From NCBI GenBank assembly GCA_905221605.1, contig CAJNDS010002201.1, positions 1 through 47,500 on the forward strand: a stretch of 47,500 nucleotides of DNA, read 5' to 3'. How positions within the stretch are numbered: position 1 is the stretch's first letter; every line of letters begins with the position of its first letter. The notes below the pieces were generated by a model that was given only the letters and a program-made list of their open reading frames with translations, had not been told where the DNA came from and ran no database searches. The stretch is from Symbiodinium natans. Taxonomy: Eukaryota; Sar; Dinophyceae; Suessiales; Symbiodiniaceae. The position numbers were made by a program, and so were the translations under genes. This document shows positions 26,601 to 35,949 of this stretch, one piece after another.

Positions 26601-29266
26601 ACCAAGCGAGCATCATGAGCATCAGCTGCTCAGGGTTTGCCCGAGCACGGGCCACCAAGCGAGCATCATGAGCATCAGCTGCTCAGGGTTTGCCTGAGCA
26701 GGGGCCACCAAGCGAGCATCATGAGCATCAGCTGCTCAGGGTTTGCCCGAGCACGGGCCACCAAGCGAGCATCTGGAGCATCAGCTGCTCAGGGTTTGCC
26801 CGAGCACGGGCCACCAAGCGAGCATCATGAGTCATGAGCATCAGCTGCTCAGGGTTTGCCCGAGCACGGGCCACCAAGCGAGCATCATGAGCATCAGCTG
26901 CTCAGGGTTTGCCCGAGCACGGGCCACCAAGCGAGCGTCATGAGTCATGAGCATCAGCTGCCCAGGGTTTGCCCGAGCACGGGCCACCAAGCGAGCATCA
27001 TGAGCATCAGCTGCTCAGGGTTTGCCCGAGCACGGGCCACCAAGCGAGCATCATGAGCATCAGCTGCTCAGGGTTTGCCCGAGCACGGGCCACCAAGCGA
27101 GCATCATGAGCATCAGCTGCTCAGGGTTTGCCCGAGCACGGGCCACTAAGCGAGCATCATGAGCATCAGCTGCTGGGGGTTTGCCCGAGCACGGGCCACC
27201 AAGCGAGCATCATGAGCATCAGCTGCTCAGGGTTTGCCCGAGCACGGGCCACCAAGCGAGCATCATGAGCATCAGCTGCTCAGGGTTTGCCCGAGCACGG
27301 GCCACCAAGCGAGCATCATGAGCATCAGCTGCTCAGGGTTTGCCCGAGCACGGGCCACCAAGCGAGCATCATGAGCATCAGCTGCTCAGGGTTTGCCCGA
27401 GCACGGGCCACCAAGCGAGCATCATGAGCATCAGCTGCTCAGGGTTTGCCCGAGCACGGGCCACCAAGCGAGCATCATGAGCATCAGCTGCTCAGGGTTT
27501 GCCCGAGCACGGACCACCAAGAGCATCATGAGCATCAGCTGCTCAGGGTTTGCCCGAGCACGGGCCACCAAGCGAGCATCATGAGCATCAGCTGCTCAGG
27601 GTTTGCCCGAGCACGGGCCACCAAGCGAGCATCATGAGCATCAGCTGCTCAGGGTTTGCTCGAGCACGGGCCACCAATCGAGCATCATGAGTCAGGAGCA
27701 TCAGCTGCTCAGGGTGTGCCCGAGCACAGGCCACCAAGCGAGCATCATGAGCATCAGCTGCTCAGGGTTTGCCCGAGCATTGCTCGGCCACCAAGCGAGC
27801 ATCATGAGCATCAGCTGCTCAGGGTTTGCCCGAGCACGGGCCACCAAGCGAGCATCATGAGCATCAGCTGCTCAGGGTTTGCCCGAGCACGGGCCACTAA
27901 GCGAGCATCATGAGCATCAGCTGCTGGGGGTTTGCCCGAGCACGGGCCACCAAGCGAGCATCATGAGCATCAGCTGCTTAGGGTTTGCCCGAGCACGGGC
28001 CACCAAGCGAGCACCATGAGCATCAGCTGCTCAGGGTTTGCCCGAGCACGGGCCACCAAGCGAGCATCATGAGCATCAGCCCGAGCACGGGCCACCAAGC
28101 AAGCATCATGAGCATCAGCTGCTCAGTGTTTGCACGAGCACGGGCCACCAAGCGAGCATCATGAGCATCAGCTGCTCAGGGTTTGCCCGAGCACGGGGGT
28201 TTGCCCGAGCATCACAAGCATCATGAGCATCAGCTGCTCAGGGCTTGCCCGAGCACGGGGGTTTGCCCGAGCATCACGAGCATCAGCTGCTCAGGTCTTG
28301 CCCGAGCATGGGCCACCAAGCGAGCATCATGAGCATCAGCTGCTCAGGGTATGTCCGAGGAAGGGCCACCAAGCGAGCATCATGAGCATCAGCTGCTCAG
28401 GGTTTGCCCGCGCACGGGCCACCAAGCGAGCATCATGAGCATCAGCTGCTCAGGGTTTGCCCGAGCACGGGCCACCAAGCGAGCATCATGAGCATCAGCT
28501 GCTCAGGGTTTGCCCGCGCCCGGGCCACCAAGCGAGCATCATGAGCATCAGCTGCTCAGGGTTTGCCCGAGCGCGGCCACCAAGCGAGCATCATGAGCAT
28601 CAGCTGCTCAGGGTGTGCCCGAGCACGGGCCACCGAGCGTCATGAGTATCCCGAGCACACCGAGCGAGCATCATGAATCACCTGCTCAGGGTTTGCCCGA
28701 GCACGGGCCACCAAGCGAGCATCATGAGCATCAGCTGCTCAGGGTTTGCCCGAGCACGGGCCACCAAGCGAGCATCATGAGCATCAGCTGCTCAGGGTTT
28801 GCCCGAGCACGGGCCACCAAGCGAGCATCATGAGCATCAGCTGCTCAGGGTTTGCCTGAGCAGGGGCCACCAAGCGAGCATCATGAGCATCAGCTGCTCA
28901 GGGTTTGCCCGAGCACGGGCCACCAAGCGAGCGTCACGAGTATCAGCTGCTCAGGGTTTGCCCGAGTACACCAAGCGAGCATCATGAGCATCAGCTGCTC
29001 AGGGTTTGCCCGAGCACGGGTTTGCCCGAGCACGGGCCACCAAGCGAGCGTCATGAGCATCAGCTGCCTCATCAGCTGCTCAGGGTTTTCCCGGGCACGG
29101 GCCACCAAGCGAGCATCATGAGCATCAGCTGCTCAGGGTTTGCCCGAGCACGGGCCACCAAGCGAGTATCATGAGCATCAGCTGCTCAGGGTTTGCCCGA
29201 GCACGGGCCACCAAGCGAGCACCATGAGCATCAGCTGCTCAGGGTTTGCCCGCGCCCGGGCCACCA

Positions 29267-29361
29267 TGGTGGCCCATGCTCGGGCAAACCCTGAGCAGCT
29301 GATGCTCATGATGCTCGCTTGGTGGCCCGTGCTCGGGCAAACCCTGAGCAGCTGATGCTCA
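29267..29361 (-). repeat. Inverted 95-bp block in the 53-bp array
   Basis: The array direction flips at GGGCCACCATGGTGGCCC (29258-29275), runs reversed for just under two units, and flips back at GCTCATGAGC (29357-29366). Both junctions are perfect palindromes. Confidence 0.9.
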
Positions 29362-30990
29362 TGAGCGTCACCTGCTCAGGGTTTGCCCGAGCACGGGGCA
29401 CCAAGCGAGCATTATGAGCATCAGCTGCTCAGGGTTTGCCCGAGCACGGGTTTGCCCGAGCACGGGCCACCAAGCTAGCATCATGATCATCACCTGCTCA
29501 GGGTCTGCCCGAGCACGAGCCACCAAGCGAGCATCATGATCATCAGCTGCTCAGGGTTTGCCCGCGCACAGGCCACCACGCGAGCATCAGGAGCATCAGC
29601 TGCTCAGGGTTTGCCCGAGCACGGGCCACCAAGCGAGCATCATGAGCATCAGCTGCTCAGGGTTTGCCCGGGCACGGGCCACCAAGCGAGCATCATGAGC
29701 ATCAGCTGCTCAGGGTTTGCCCGCGCCCGGGCCACCAAGCCAGCATCATGAGCATCAGCTGCTCAGGGTTTGCCCGAGCACGGGCCACCAAGCGAGCATC
29801 ATGAGCATCAGCTGCTCAGGGTTTGCCTGAGCACGGGCCACCAAGCGAGCATCATGAGCATCAGCTGCTTAGGGTTTGCCCGAGCACGGGCCACCAAGCC
29901 AGCGTCATGAGCATCAGCTGCTCAAGGTTTGCCCGAGCACGGGCCACCAAGCGAGTATCATGAGCATCAGCTGCTCAGGGTTTGCCCGAGCCCGGGCCCA
30001 CCAAGCGAGTATCATCAGCATCACCTGCTCAGGGTTTGCCCGAGCGCGGGCCACCAAGCGAGCATCGTGAGCATCACCTGTTCAGGGTTTGCCCGAGCAC
30101 GGGCCACCAAGCGAGCATCATGAGCATCAGCTGCTCAGGGTTTGCCCAAACACGGGCCACCAAGCGAGCATCATGAGCATCAGCTGCTCAGGGTTTGCCC
30201 GAGAAGCGAGCAGCATGAGCATCAGCTGCTCAGGGTTTGCCCGCGCACGGGCCACCAAGCGAGCATCATGAGCATCAGCTGCTCAGGGTCTGCCCGAGCA
30301 CACGGCACCAATCGAGCATGATGAGCATCAGCTGCTCAGGGTTTGCCCGAGACCGAGCCACCAAGCGAGCATCATGAGCATCAGCTGCTCAGGGTTTGCC
30401 CGAGCACGGGCCACCAAGCGAGCATCATGAGAAGCGAGCATTAGGGTTTGCCCGAGCACCGGCCACCAAGCGAGCATCAAGGGCATCAGCTGCTCAGGGT
30501 TTGCCCGAGCACGGGCCACCAAGCGAGCATCATGAGCATCACCTTGCCCGAGCACAGGCCACCACGCGAGCATCATGAGCATCAGCTGCTCAGGGTTTGC
30601 CCGAGCACGCCAGCTGCTCAGGGTTTGCCCGAGCACAGGCTACCAAGCGAGAATCAGCTGCTCCGGGTTTGCCCGGGCACGGGCCACCAAGCGAGCATCA
30701 TGATCATCAGCTGCTCAGGGTTTGCCCGAGCACGGGCCACCAAGCGAGCATCATGAGCATCAGCTGCTCAGGGTTTGCCCGAGGAGCACGGGCCACCAAG
30801 CAAGCATCCTGATCATCACCTGCTCAGGGTTTGCCCGAGCACGGGCCACCAAGTGAGCATCATGAGCATCAGCTGCTCAGGGTTTGCCCGAGCACGGGTC
30901 ACCAAGCAAACATCATGAGCATCAGCATCTCAGGTTTTGCCCGAGCAAGGGCCACCAAGCCAGCATCATGCATGAGCATCACTGCTCACA

Positions 30991-32275
30991 ATTGTGCCTC
31001 CACTCAAACTGCCAAAGCCCGCAAAGTACAAAAAAGGCCCTGAGGACACCGCCAAAGCTGGTCGCTCCGAGGAGCAAGGGCGTCCTCTTTGGGCTTTTGG
31101 ATGGCTCTGGGCACATGTTTAAAGAAGTGGGTGTGTACATGTGACTGGCGTAAACTGGCGGAAAAAATGCGCACCAAACATGTCTTCACACCTGCAGATT
31201 CACTCAAGTGCTCCGGCATGGCCGTCCTGCGGCCGAGGAGTTGAAGGAAAGGCCAGGCAAAGCTTCGACCTGCTCAACAGGCGAACGCAGATTTTCGTCT
31301 GAGGCCGGCACAGTACGAGCCTAGGTTGCTTCCACGTCTTGTAGGATGGCGTGATGTTGCGCTGTTCAATTTCAGGGCGCTCTGCGGCTAGGGTTGGCAA
31401 CTTGCATGGACACCCCGGCAATCGGCATTGTGGGTTTGAGCAGACTGCTGTCTTTGTAGTCACGGTATGTCAGGATTGCCTCGTAGTTTGCGGGGCCTGA
31501 GGATGTTTAGGGCTTCAGCCACATGCAGTAATGTTTGTCGGATGGGGTCATGTGAGCGCTCTCGACTGGGTCCAAGGTCTGGGCTCAAAGCATCTTCCGG
31601 CGACCTTTCTCTCGCACAAGGGAAATGTAAGCTGGCAAGTCCCTACGACGCCTGTCGTTGCAATTATGATTCATCCATGCCTCGAATAACTTTTTGCTGC
31701 GACCGCCGCTGTCATTTGCAAGAGCCGTGTCGCTGCGTCATGCTGCGTCGTGCTAACGACATAGGATATCCACTGCAGAATTGTATTTGCAAATATTTGC
31801 AACCATCGGGTACATCGTGGTGAGCTGGGAAGTGTGACTTGTCTATGATGGGTCCGGCAGCTGCAAAGATCGCAGCATGCGGGGCCCAAATTACCACAAC
31901 CGGCAGCCAAAGCCTGTTTTCGGCCTCGACACTGTCCGCTGAAGTTCGTGGTGACAGCAAGTCTGTCCCGTCTGGGAAGACTCGGCGATGTCAAGGAAGC
32001 TGCTCGCACTGCTTCTACAGCATATGCCCCACAGGTAGTAAATAAAGGTGTCGCGCAATGGCGCAATGGACAATTGTCAGCTCAGTGGCACTGACGAGTA
32101 ACGTCTCCGCGCTATTCTGGGCTCACATCACTTCGCAAACCGCCGGCTTCCTTGGCCCAGCACAGTCTTTCCCAAAAAGCACATGTGTGCTCAAAGGTAC
32201 GATGTGCATAAAAGGGCCTCATGACCCAACAAAACCTGCATGGTACGCCATCGACCGCACAGCCGCCGCGGAGTT
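30991..32275. other. Unassigned stretch right of the large satellite
   Basis: No recognisable gene. A minus-strand stretch at 31840-31960 reads a hydrophobic segment LWLPVVVIWAPHAAIFAAAG that could be an exon. A different frame is open over the same bases (31671-32066), so the assignment is unsafe. Confidence 0.25.
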
Positions 32276-32620
32276 TCACAACGGCTTTCCTACGAGGTAG
32301 GGGTCCGGCTGATCATTGCTCTGCTTTGCCGACATCTGCGCATCCCTGAGCCGCCCCTCCAACTCCTGGAAGACAAGCCGAATCCAGGACATCTTGCTCC
32401 GGGCTGCCTTTTTCCTAGCTGAGCTGCACCCTCGATGCTTGTGTGCCGCGATACTTGCGCTGGATTCGACCACGCTTGGGCAAGCATGTTGCTTACTCGT
32501 GAGACCCATGCTGGCTCGCTACAGTGCTACAGATGGTTTCTCAACCGTCCTCGTTCTTCTTTTCCAATTCTTCCCCTGCCTTCACCTTCATCTCCAAATA
32601 CAGGATGTGTTGGTGTGCCT
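32276..32620 (-). CDS. Possible exons of a helical, coiled-coil-like protein
   Basis: Two minus-strand segments look coding. Around 32545-32605 the frame reads LEMKVKAGEELEKKNED followed by a G|GTTGAG donor. Around 32290-32420 it reads SWIRLVFQELEGRLRDAQ. Both are charged heptad-like helices. They may belong with the exons at 33430-34665. Exon borders on the 5' sides are not fixed. Confidence 0.35.
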
Positions 32621-33338
32621 GGTGTGGAAGGACTTCGGCAGGTATGCAGGCTGATCGAAGCAAGAGGCACGTCCACAGCCAACGTCCACAGCCATCCAGT
32701 CTGTGTGGCTCAAGAAACGAACCCGTAGCCTGCTCCAAGTCCGCGTGTCTCACCTGGCACGCTGTAAAGCCCGAATTGGGATCTTCTGAATTCTTGACCT
32801 CACATGGTCTCATAGCATCAGATCCACCCTGACTGAGTTTCTGAACCCAGCAGTTTCGTCTACAGCCTCGGAGGGATCAACCTCGTCGATGTGACCCGGA
32901 AGGTTAGCCTTGCGAAAGCGTCAAGCAATCACGAGGGTGCTCGTGATGTCTGGCGTCTTTGATGTCACCTAATGATGTGCGTTGGGGTGTCGCGCTGGGT
33001 TCTTGGGCTCATCAAGTTGTGAAGCATCGCAGTAAGAAAACTGCGAGGCGTGCTAGGAGGTGAATAATCATTCATTCATGCCGCGGACACCCAGACAGGT
33101 GGGGGCTCCGACTCAAACAACCAGTACCTCTTCCAAATCTTAGAACCCACCAGGCACACCAATTCATATGTAATTAGTCTATAAGTGTCTTGTTCTTGTT
33201 TTATCCTGGGTTGTATGTGCGTGGATGGTAATCCACGCAAGTTATTTGGCACTCACACAGCTGGACGAACCACTCCGCAGCCCCACCCCCGAGAAGACCA
33301 GAACTGCATCACAGCAGCTGTTCACCAAAGAACCTTGT
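32621..33338. other. Unassigned stretch
   Basis: Nothing recognisable. By position it would be intron or intergenic sequence on the minus strand. Confidence 0.3.
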
Positions 33339-33399
33339 AAACCCTAAACCCTAAACCCTAAACCCTAAACCCTAAACCCTAAACCCTAAACCCTAAACC
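33339..33399 (-). repeat. TTTAGGG array (minus strand), about 8.5 copies
   Basis: A clean CCCTAAA run on the plus strand. On the minus strand it sits just downstream of a coding-looking segment (33430-33610) and so is probably intronic. Confidence 0.9.
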
Positions 33400-33615
33400 G
33401 CCAAGGCACATGCCGGCCCTCGATTCGGGTTAGTTTGTGCTGCAGTTGCTCCTGCAAAGCAGGGGCAGGTGGATGAGCTTGAGTTCTGCACGGTACTCGG
33501 TCGAAAGCATATCCCAAGACCTTGTCTTGCAGAATCTTGAAGACTTGCCCGCGTGCTTTGACAAGCTCAGCCTTAACCTGTCAGAAAAGAAGTCGGAACT
33601 TGCTATTTCATGCAA
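33400..33615 (-). CDS. Possible exon, helical protein
   Basis: On the minus strand TTTTCTGACAG is a good acceptor, followed by VKAELVKARGQVFKILQDK, an amphipathic helix. The frame continues through a proline-containing stretch to the TTTAGGG array. Opposite-strand and alternative frames are also open here, so this is tentative. Confidence 0.35.
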
Positions 33616-33901
33616 CGTGGAGGATGTCAACCACAAATGCTGGACTTGCACAGGCGTCAGTATCAACAGCTTTGGCGAACATTGACAGCTTGCCGAAGGG
33701 CGTAGGCGAACCAAGTCTAGCGGCAATGTGTTAGAACTGTCTTAGGCCTCAGGAAAACCCTCCTCGGGTGGGCGCCTCTTCCAGTGACCCGCCACGAACG
33801 TCTAGCCAAGGCTCGTCCGACTTCACCTGCCATATCACGGGCTGCCTAAACAGTTTAGCTGCACAACCAAAGGCGACACCCGGAAAGCACTCGTTGCACA
33901 T

Positions 33902-34321
33902 CTATTTATCCGTCGCCTCCTTCGGTGGCAGCGGCTGCAAGGGTGGTCGCGGCTGCGCTGGCTGCGGCTGCTTGTCCACCTCCTTGGGTGGCGCCGGCTG
34001 CGCCGGCGCAGGTGGCTGTGCTGGCTGGGGCTGCAATGGCTGTGGTGGCGGTGGAGGCTGCTTCGCTTCCTGCAATGGTTGATCAACATGAGGCGACTTG
34101 GCTTCGAATCTACATGCATGTGATGCTCTCAGCGACTTCTCAAACCTCACCACAATGGCTTGTTTTTTTCTTCTTGCGCTTCTTCTCTGCAACCGAGGTT
34201 TGCCGAACAACCTCATCATATCCTGCAGGGTCACAAGCCATCCATTCCTAGAGCTGCTACGATTGTTGAAGTCCCGACAAAACTCCACTGTTAGCATTAC
34301 TTGCATTGGTTCGCCATGCAT
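33902..34321 (-). CDS. Proline/glutamine-rich protein or exon
   Basis: A 139-codon frame from ATG at 34321 to a stop at 33902. The N-terminal half is basic and mixed. The C-terminal 60 residues are low-complexity Pro/Gln/Ala with two PPKE repeats (APPKEVDKQ, LPPKEATDK), typical of a disordered tail. A CCTGCAG acceptor-like site near 34228 suggests it may be spliced. No family recognised. Confidence 0.4.
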   Translation of the reverse strand: MHGEPMQVMLTVEFCRDFNNRSSSRNGWLVTLQDMMRLFGKPRLQRRSARRKKQAIVVRFEKSLRASHACRFEAKSPHVDQPLQEAKQPPPPPQPLQPQPAQPPAPAQPAPPKEVDKQPQPAQPRPPLQPLPPKEATDK

Positions 34322-34353
34322 GTCAAATCAAGTGCTTCAAAAGCCACCCTGCA

Positions 34354-34665
34354 CTACCCTCGTCCTCCACATGGGTCATCATGTGCTGAAGAGTTCCAGT
34401 TCCACCATGTGCCCGTGTTATCATATTGGCTGTGCGATTCTTCATTGGAATGCTCTGCGGCGCGTTTCCGTGCCTGAGCACGTTCAATTTGTTGATGTAT
34501 AATCGCTAAAACGTTTACGCCGTCCACGGAAAGTCGCTTCACCACCTCTTCGAGCTGCGTGAGCCACTCCATCATCGCTTGCCACAAGCGATCCCCATCG
34601 TTGTAATCTTTCAACCGGTCGCCCGGACCTTCCTCGTGAAGCCGTTCACGTAGGCTGGCAACGTC
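34354..34665 (-). CDS. Exon of a helical protein
   Basis: The GACGCTAG acceptor ends at 34666. The frame reads DVASLRERLHEEGPGDRLKD, then LWQAMMEWLTQLEEVVKRLS, then IIHQQIERAQARKRAAEHSN: three amphipathic helices with coding composition. The 3' border is uncertain (a donor near 34380 is likely). It probably belongs to the same minus-strand gene as the proline-rich frame downstream. No family recognised. Confidence 0.5.
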   Translation of the reverse strand, partial: DVASLRERLHEEGPGDRLKDYNDGDRLWQAMMEWLTQLEEVVKRLSVDGVNVLAIIHQQIERAQARKRAAEHSNEESHSQYDNTGTWWNWNSSAHDDPCGGRG

Positions 34666-34734
34666 CTAGCGTCGTAACATTAGGTCAGTCGGATCTAGAG
34701 GGGTGGTCGGGGGTGTAGCTGTGTAGTCATAGTA

Positions 34735-34952
34735 TAGTAGCAGTGGTAGTCAGAAGAATAACAGCAGCAGTAGCAGTAGCAGTAGCAGTAGTAGCAGTAG
34801 TAGTAGTAGTAGAAGTAGTAGTAGAAGTAGTAGTAGAAGTAGTAGTAGAAGTAGTAGTAGAAGTAGTAGTAGAAGTAGTAGAAGAAGTAGTAGAAGTAGT
34901 AGAAGTAGTAGAAGTAGTAGAAGTAGTAGAAGTAGTAGAAGTAGTAGAAGTA

Positions 34953-34987
<35 letters not shown>

Positions 34988-35094
34988 CGTCGTCGTCGTC
35001 GTCGTCGTAGTCGTCGTCGTTGTCGTAGTCGTAGTTGTAGTCGTCGTAGTAGTCGTAGTAGTAGTCGTAGCAGTAGTAGTAGTAGTAGTAGCAC

Positions 35095-35185
<91 letters not shown>

Positions 35186-35290
35186 TGTTGTTGTTGTTGT
35201 TGTTGTTGTTGCTGTTGTTAGTCGTCGTCGTCGTAGTAGTAGGAGGAGGAGACGTAGGAGTAGTCGTAGTAGTTGTTGTTGTCGTACCAC
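34735..35290 (+). repeat. Composite trinucleotide array (AGT/AGA/CGT/TGT)
   Basis: Ordered sub-blocks: AGTAGC words, a 12-bp unit AGTAGTAGTAGA, a 9-bp unit AGTAGTAGA, pure AGT, a CGT/AGT mixture (34987-35070), long pure AGT (about 35100-35180), TGT (35183-35215), then CGTCGT. Long Thr, Val and Leu reading frames in it (up to 190 codons) are repeat artefacts. Confidence 0.95.
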
Positions 35291-35949
35291 GGCGGAATAC
35301 GCACCGTGGACCTAGTTGTTATGCAGTAGTAGTTAGTAGTTAGTATTTGACAGATGGCAGATACAGGGGCTCGGGAAAGTCGACCCTTTTATTGGGGGAC
35401 ACGTGAAACCCCCAATGAACGCAGAGGGTTCAGGAAGTTGACAAAGTCGACCGCGGGATCCTTTCCCCCCAATGAATGCATGGATTTACTGCTACGAAAA
35501 GCAGCGAAAATCAGTACGCAAGTATCGAAATCCCCAAGGAACGCTGGGGCTCAACATGCCTGAAAACATCATCCAACATGGTTGCTGAAGCACCTCCGGC
35601 CGAGTGAAACGCAAGCAAAGCATGGAGTTAAGCCTACCAAAACTTACGAAGAAGAGGCAATCATTTCTCTGAACCTATATCACATCGTATAGCCAACATG
35701 GCTTACAACACGCATGCGTGGAATTGTGGACAATTCTGCCCGAGGGAAACGCAGTTTCGGTCGACTTCCTAAAAAGCTTCCCCGCTGTGATTTGCCTTAC
35801 CGCAAGAAAAAAGGTCGACTTCCATGTTGCGTGTAGTAGTTCGCAGGTTAGGTTGTAGTTAGTAGTTGGTTGGCAGTAGGTAAGAGGCAGTGGTAGCAGG
35901 GAGTAGGCAGCGGGTAGCGGGTATTAGGCAGTGGTGGTGGTGGTGGTCC
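35291..35949. other. Unassigned stretch with repeated CCCCAATGAACGC-like words
   Basis: Related words occur at 35409, 35467 and 35532 (CCCCCAATGAACGC, CCCCCCAATGAATGC, CCCCAAGGAACGC), and GTCGAC words recur between 35378 and 35817. An inverted repeat ATTGGGGG / CCCCCAAT spans 35391-35416. After 35835 the strand becomes G/T-rich. No gene recognised. Confidence 0.4.

Larger units (their letters stand above)
21629..30990 (+). repeat. 9.4-kb satellite array of a 53-bp unit
   Basis: The consensus unit is GAGCATCATGAGCATCAGCT, then GCTCAGGGTTTGCCCGAGCA, then CGGGCCACCAAGC (53 bp), about 175 copies. Common variants are a 60-bp unit with a 7-bp insertion (ATGAGTCATGAGC), truncated units (for example 21942, 24290), loop changes in GCCCG-AGCA-CGGGC, and a partly rearranged unit with CCGAGCGTCATGAGTATC seen four times (22580, 25512, 26523, 28631). 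Since 53 leaves remainder 2 on division by 3, three consecutive units are read in all three frames and end in TGA after about 66 codons. The many identical short open frames are therefore not genes. Flanks are unrelated to the unit. The unit contains GGGTTTG, but this is not a telomere repeat. Confidence 0.97.

Noticed and set aside
21494-30756. Dozens of near-identical 60-100-codon open frames in the 53-bp array
   Set aside because: The unit length is not a multiple of 3, so three units cycle all frames and end in TGA. The frames are a property of the repeat.
21629-30990. CRISPR array
   Set aside because: There are no unique spacers between repeats, units are contiguous, no cas genes are present and the setting is eukaryotic.
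32703-32714. Spliced-leader relic ending TGGCTCAAG
   Set aside because: Only about nine bases match, on the plus strand, where no gene is supported.
34727-35315. Poly-Thr, poly-Val and poly-Leu proteins
   Set aside because: They are translations of a trinucleotide microsatellite in three frames on both strands.
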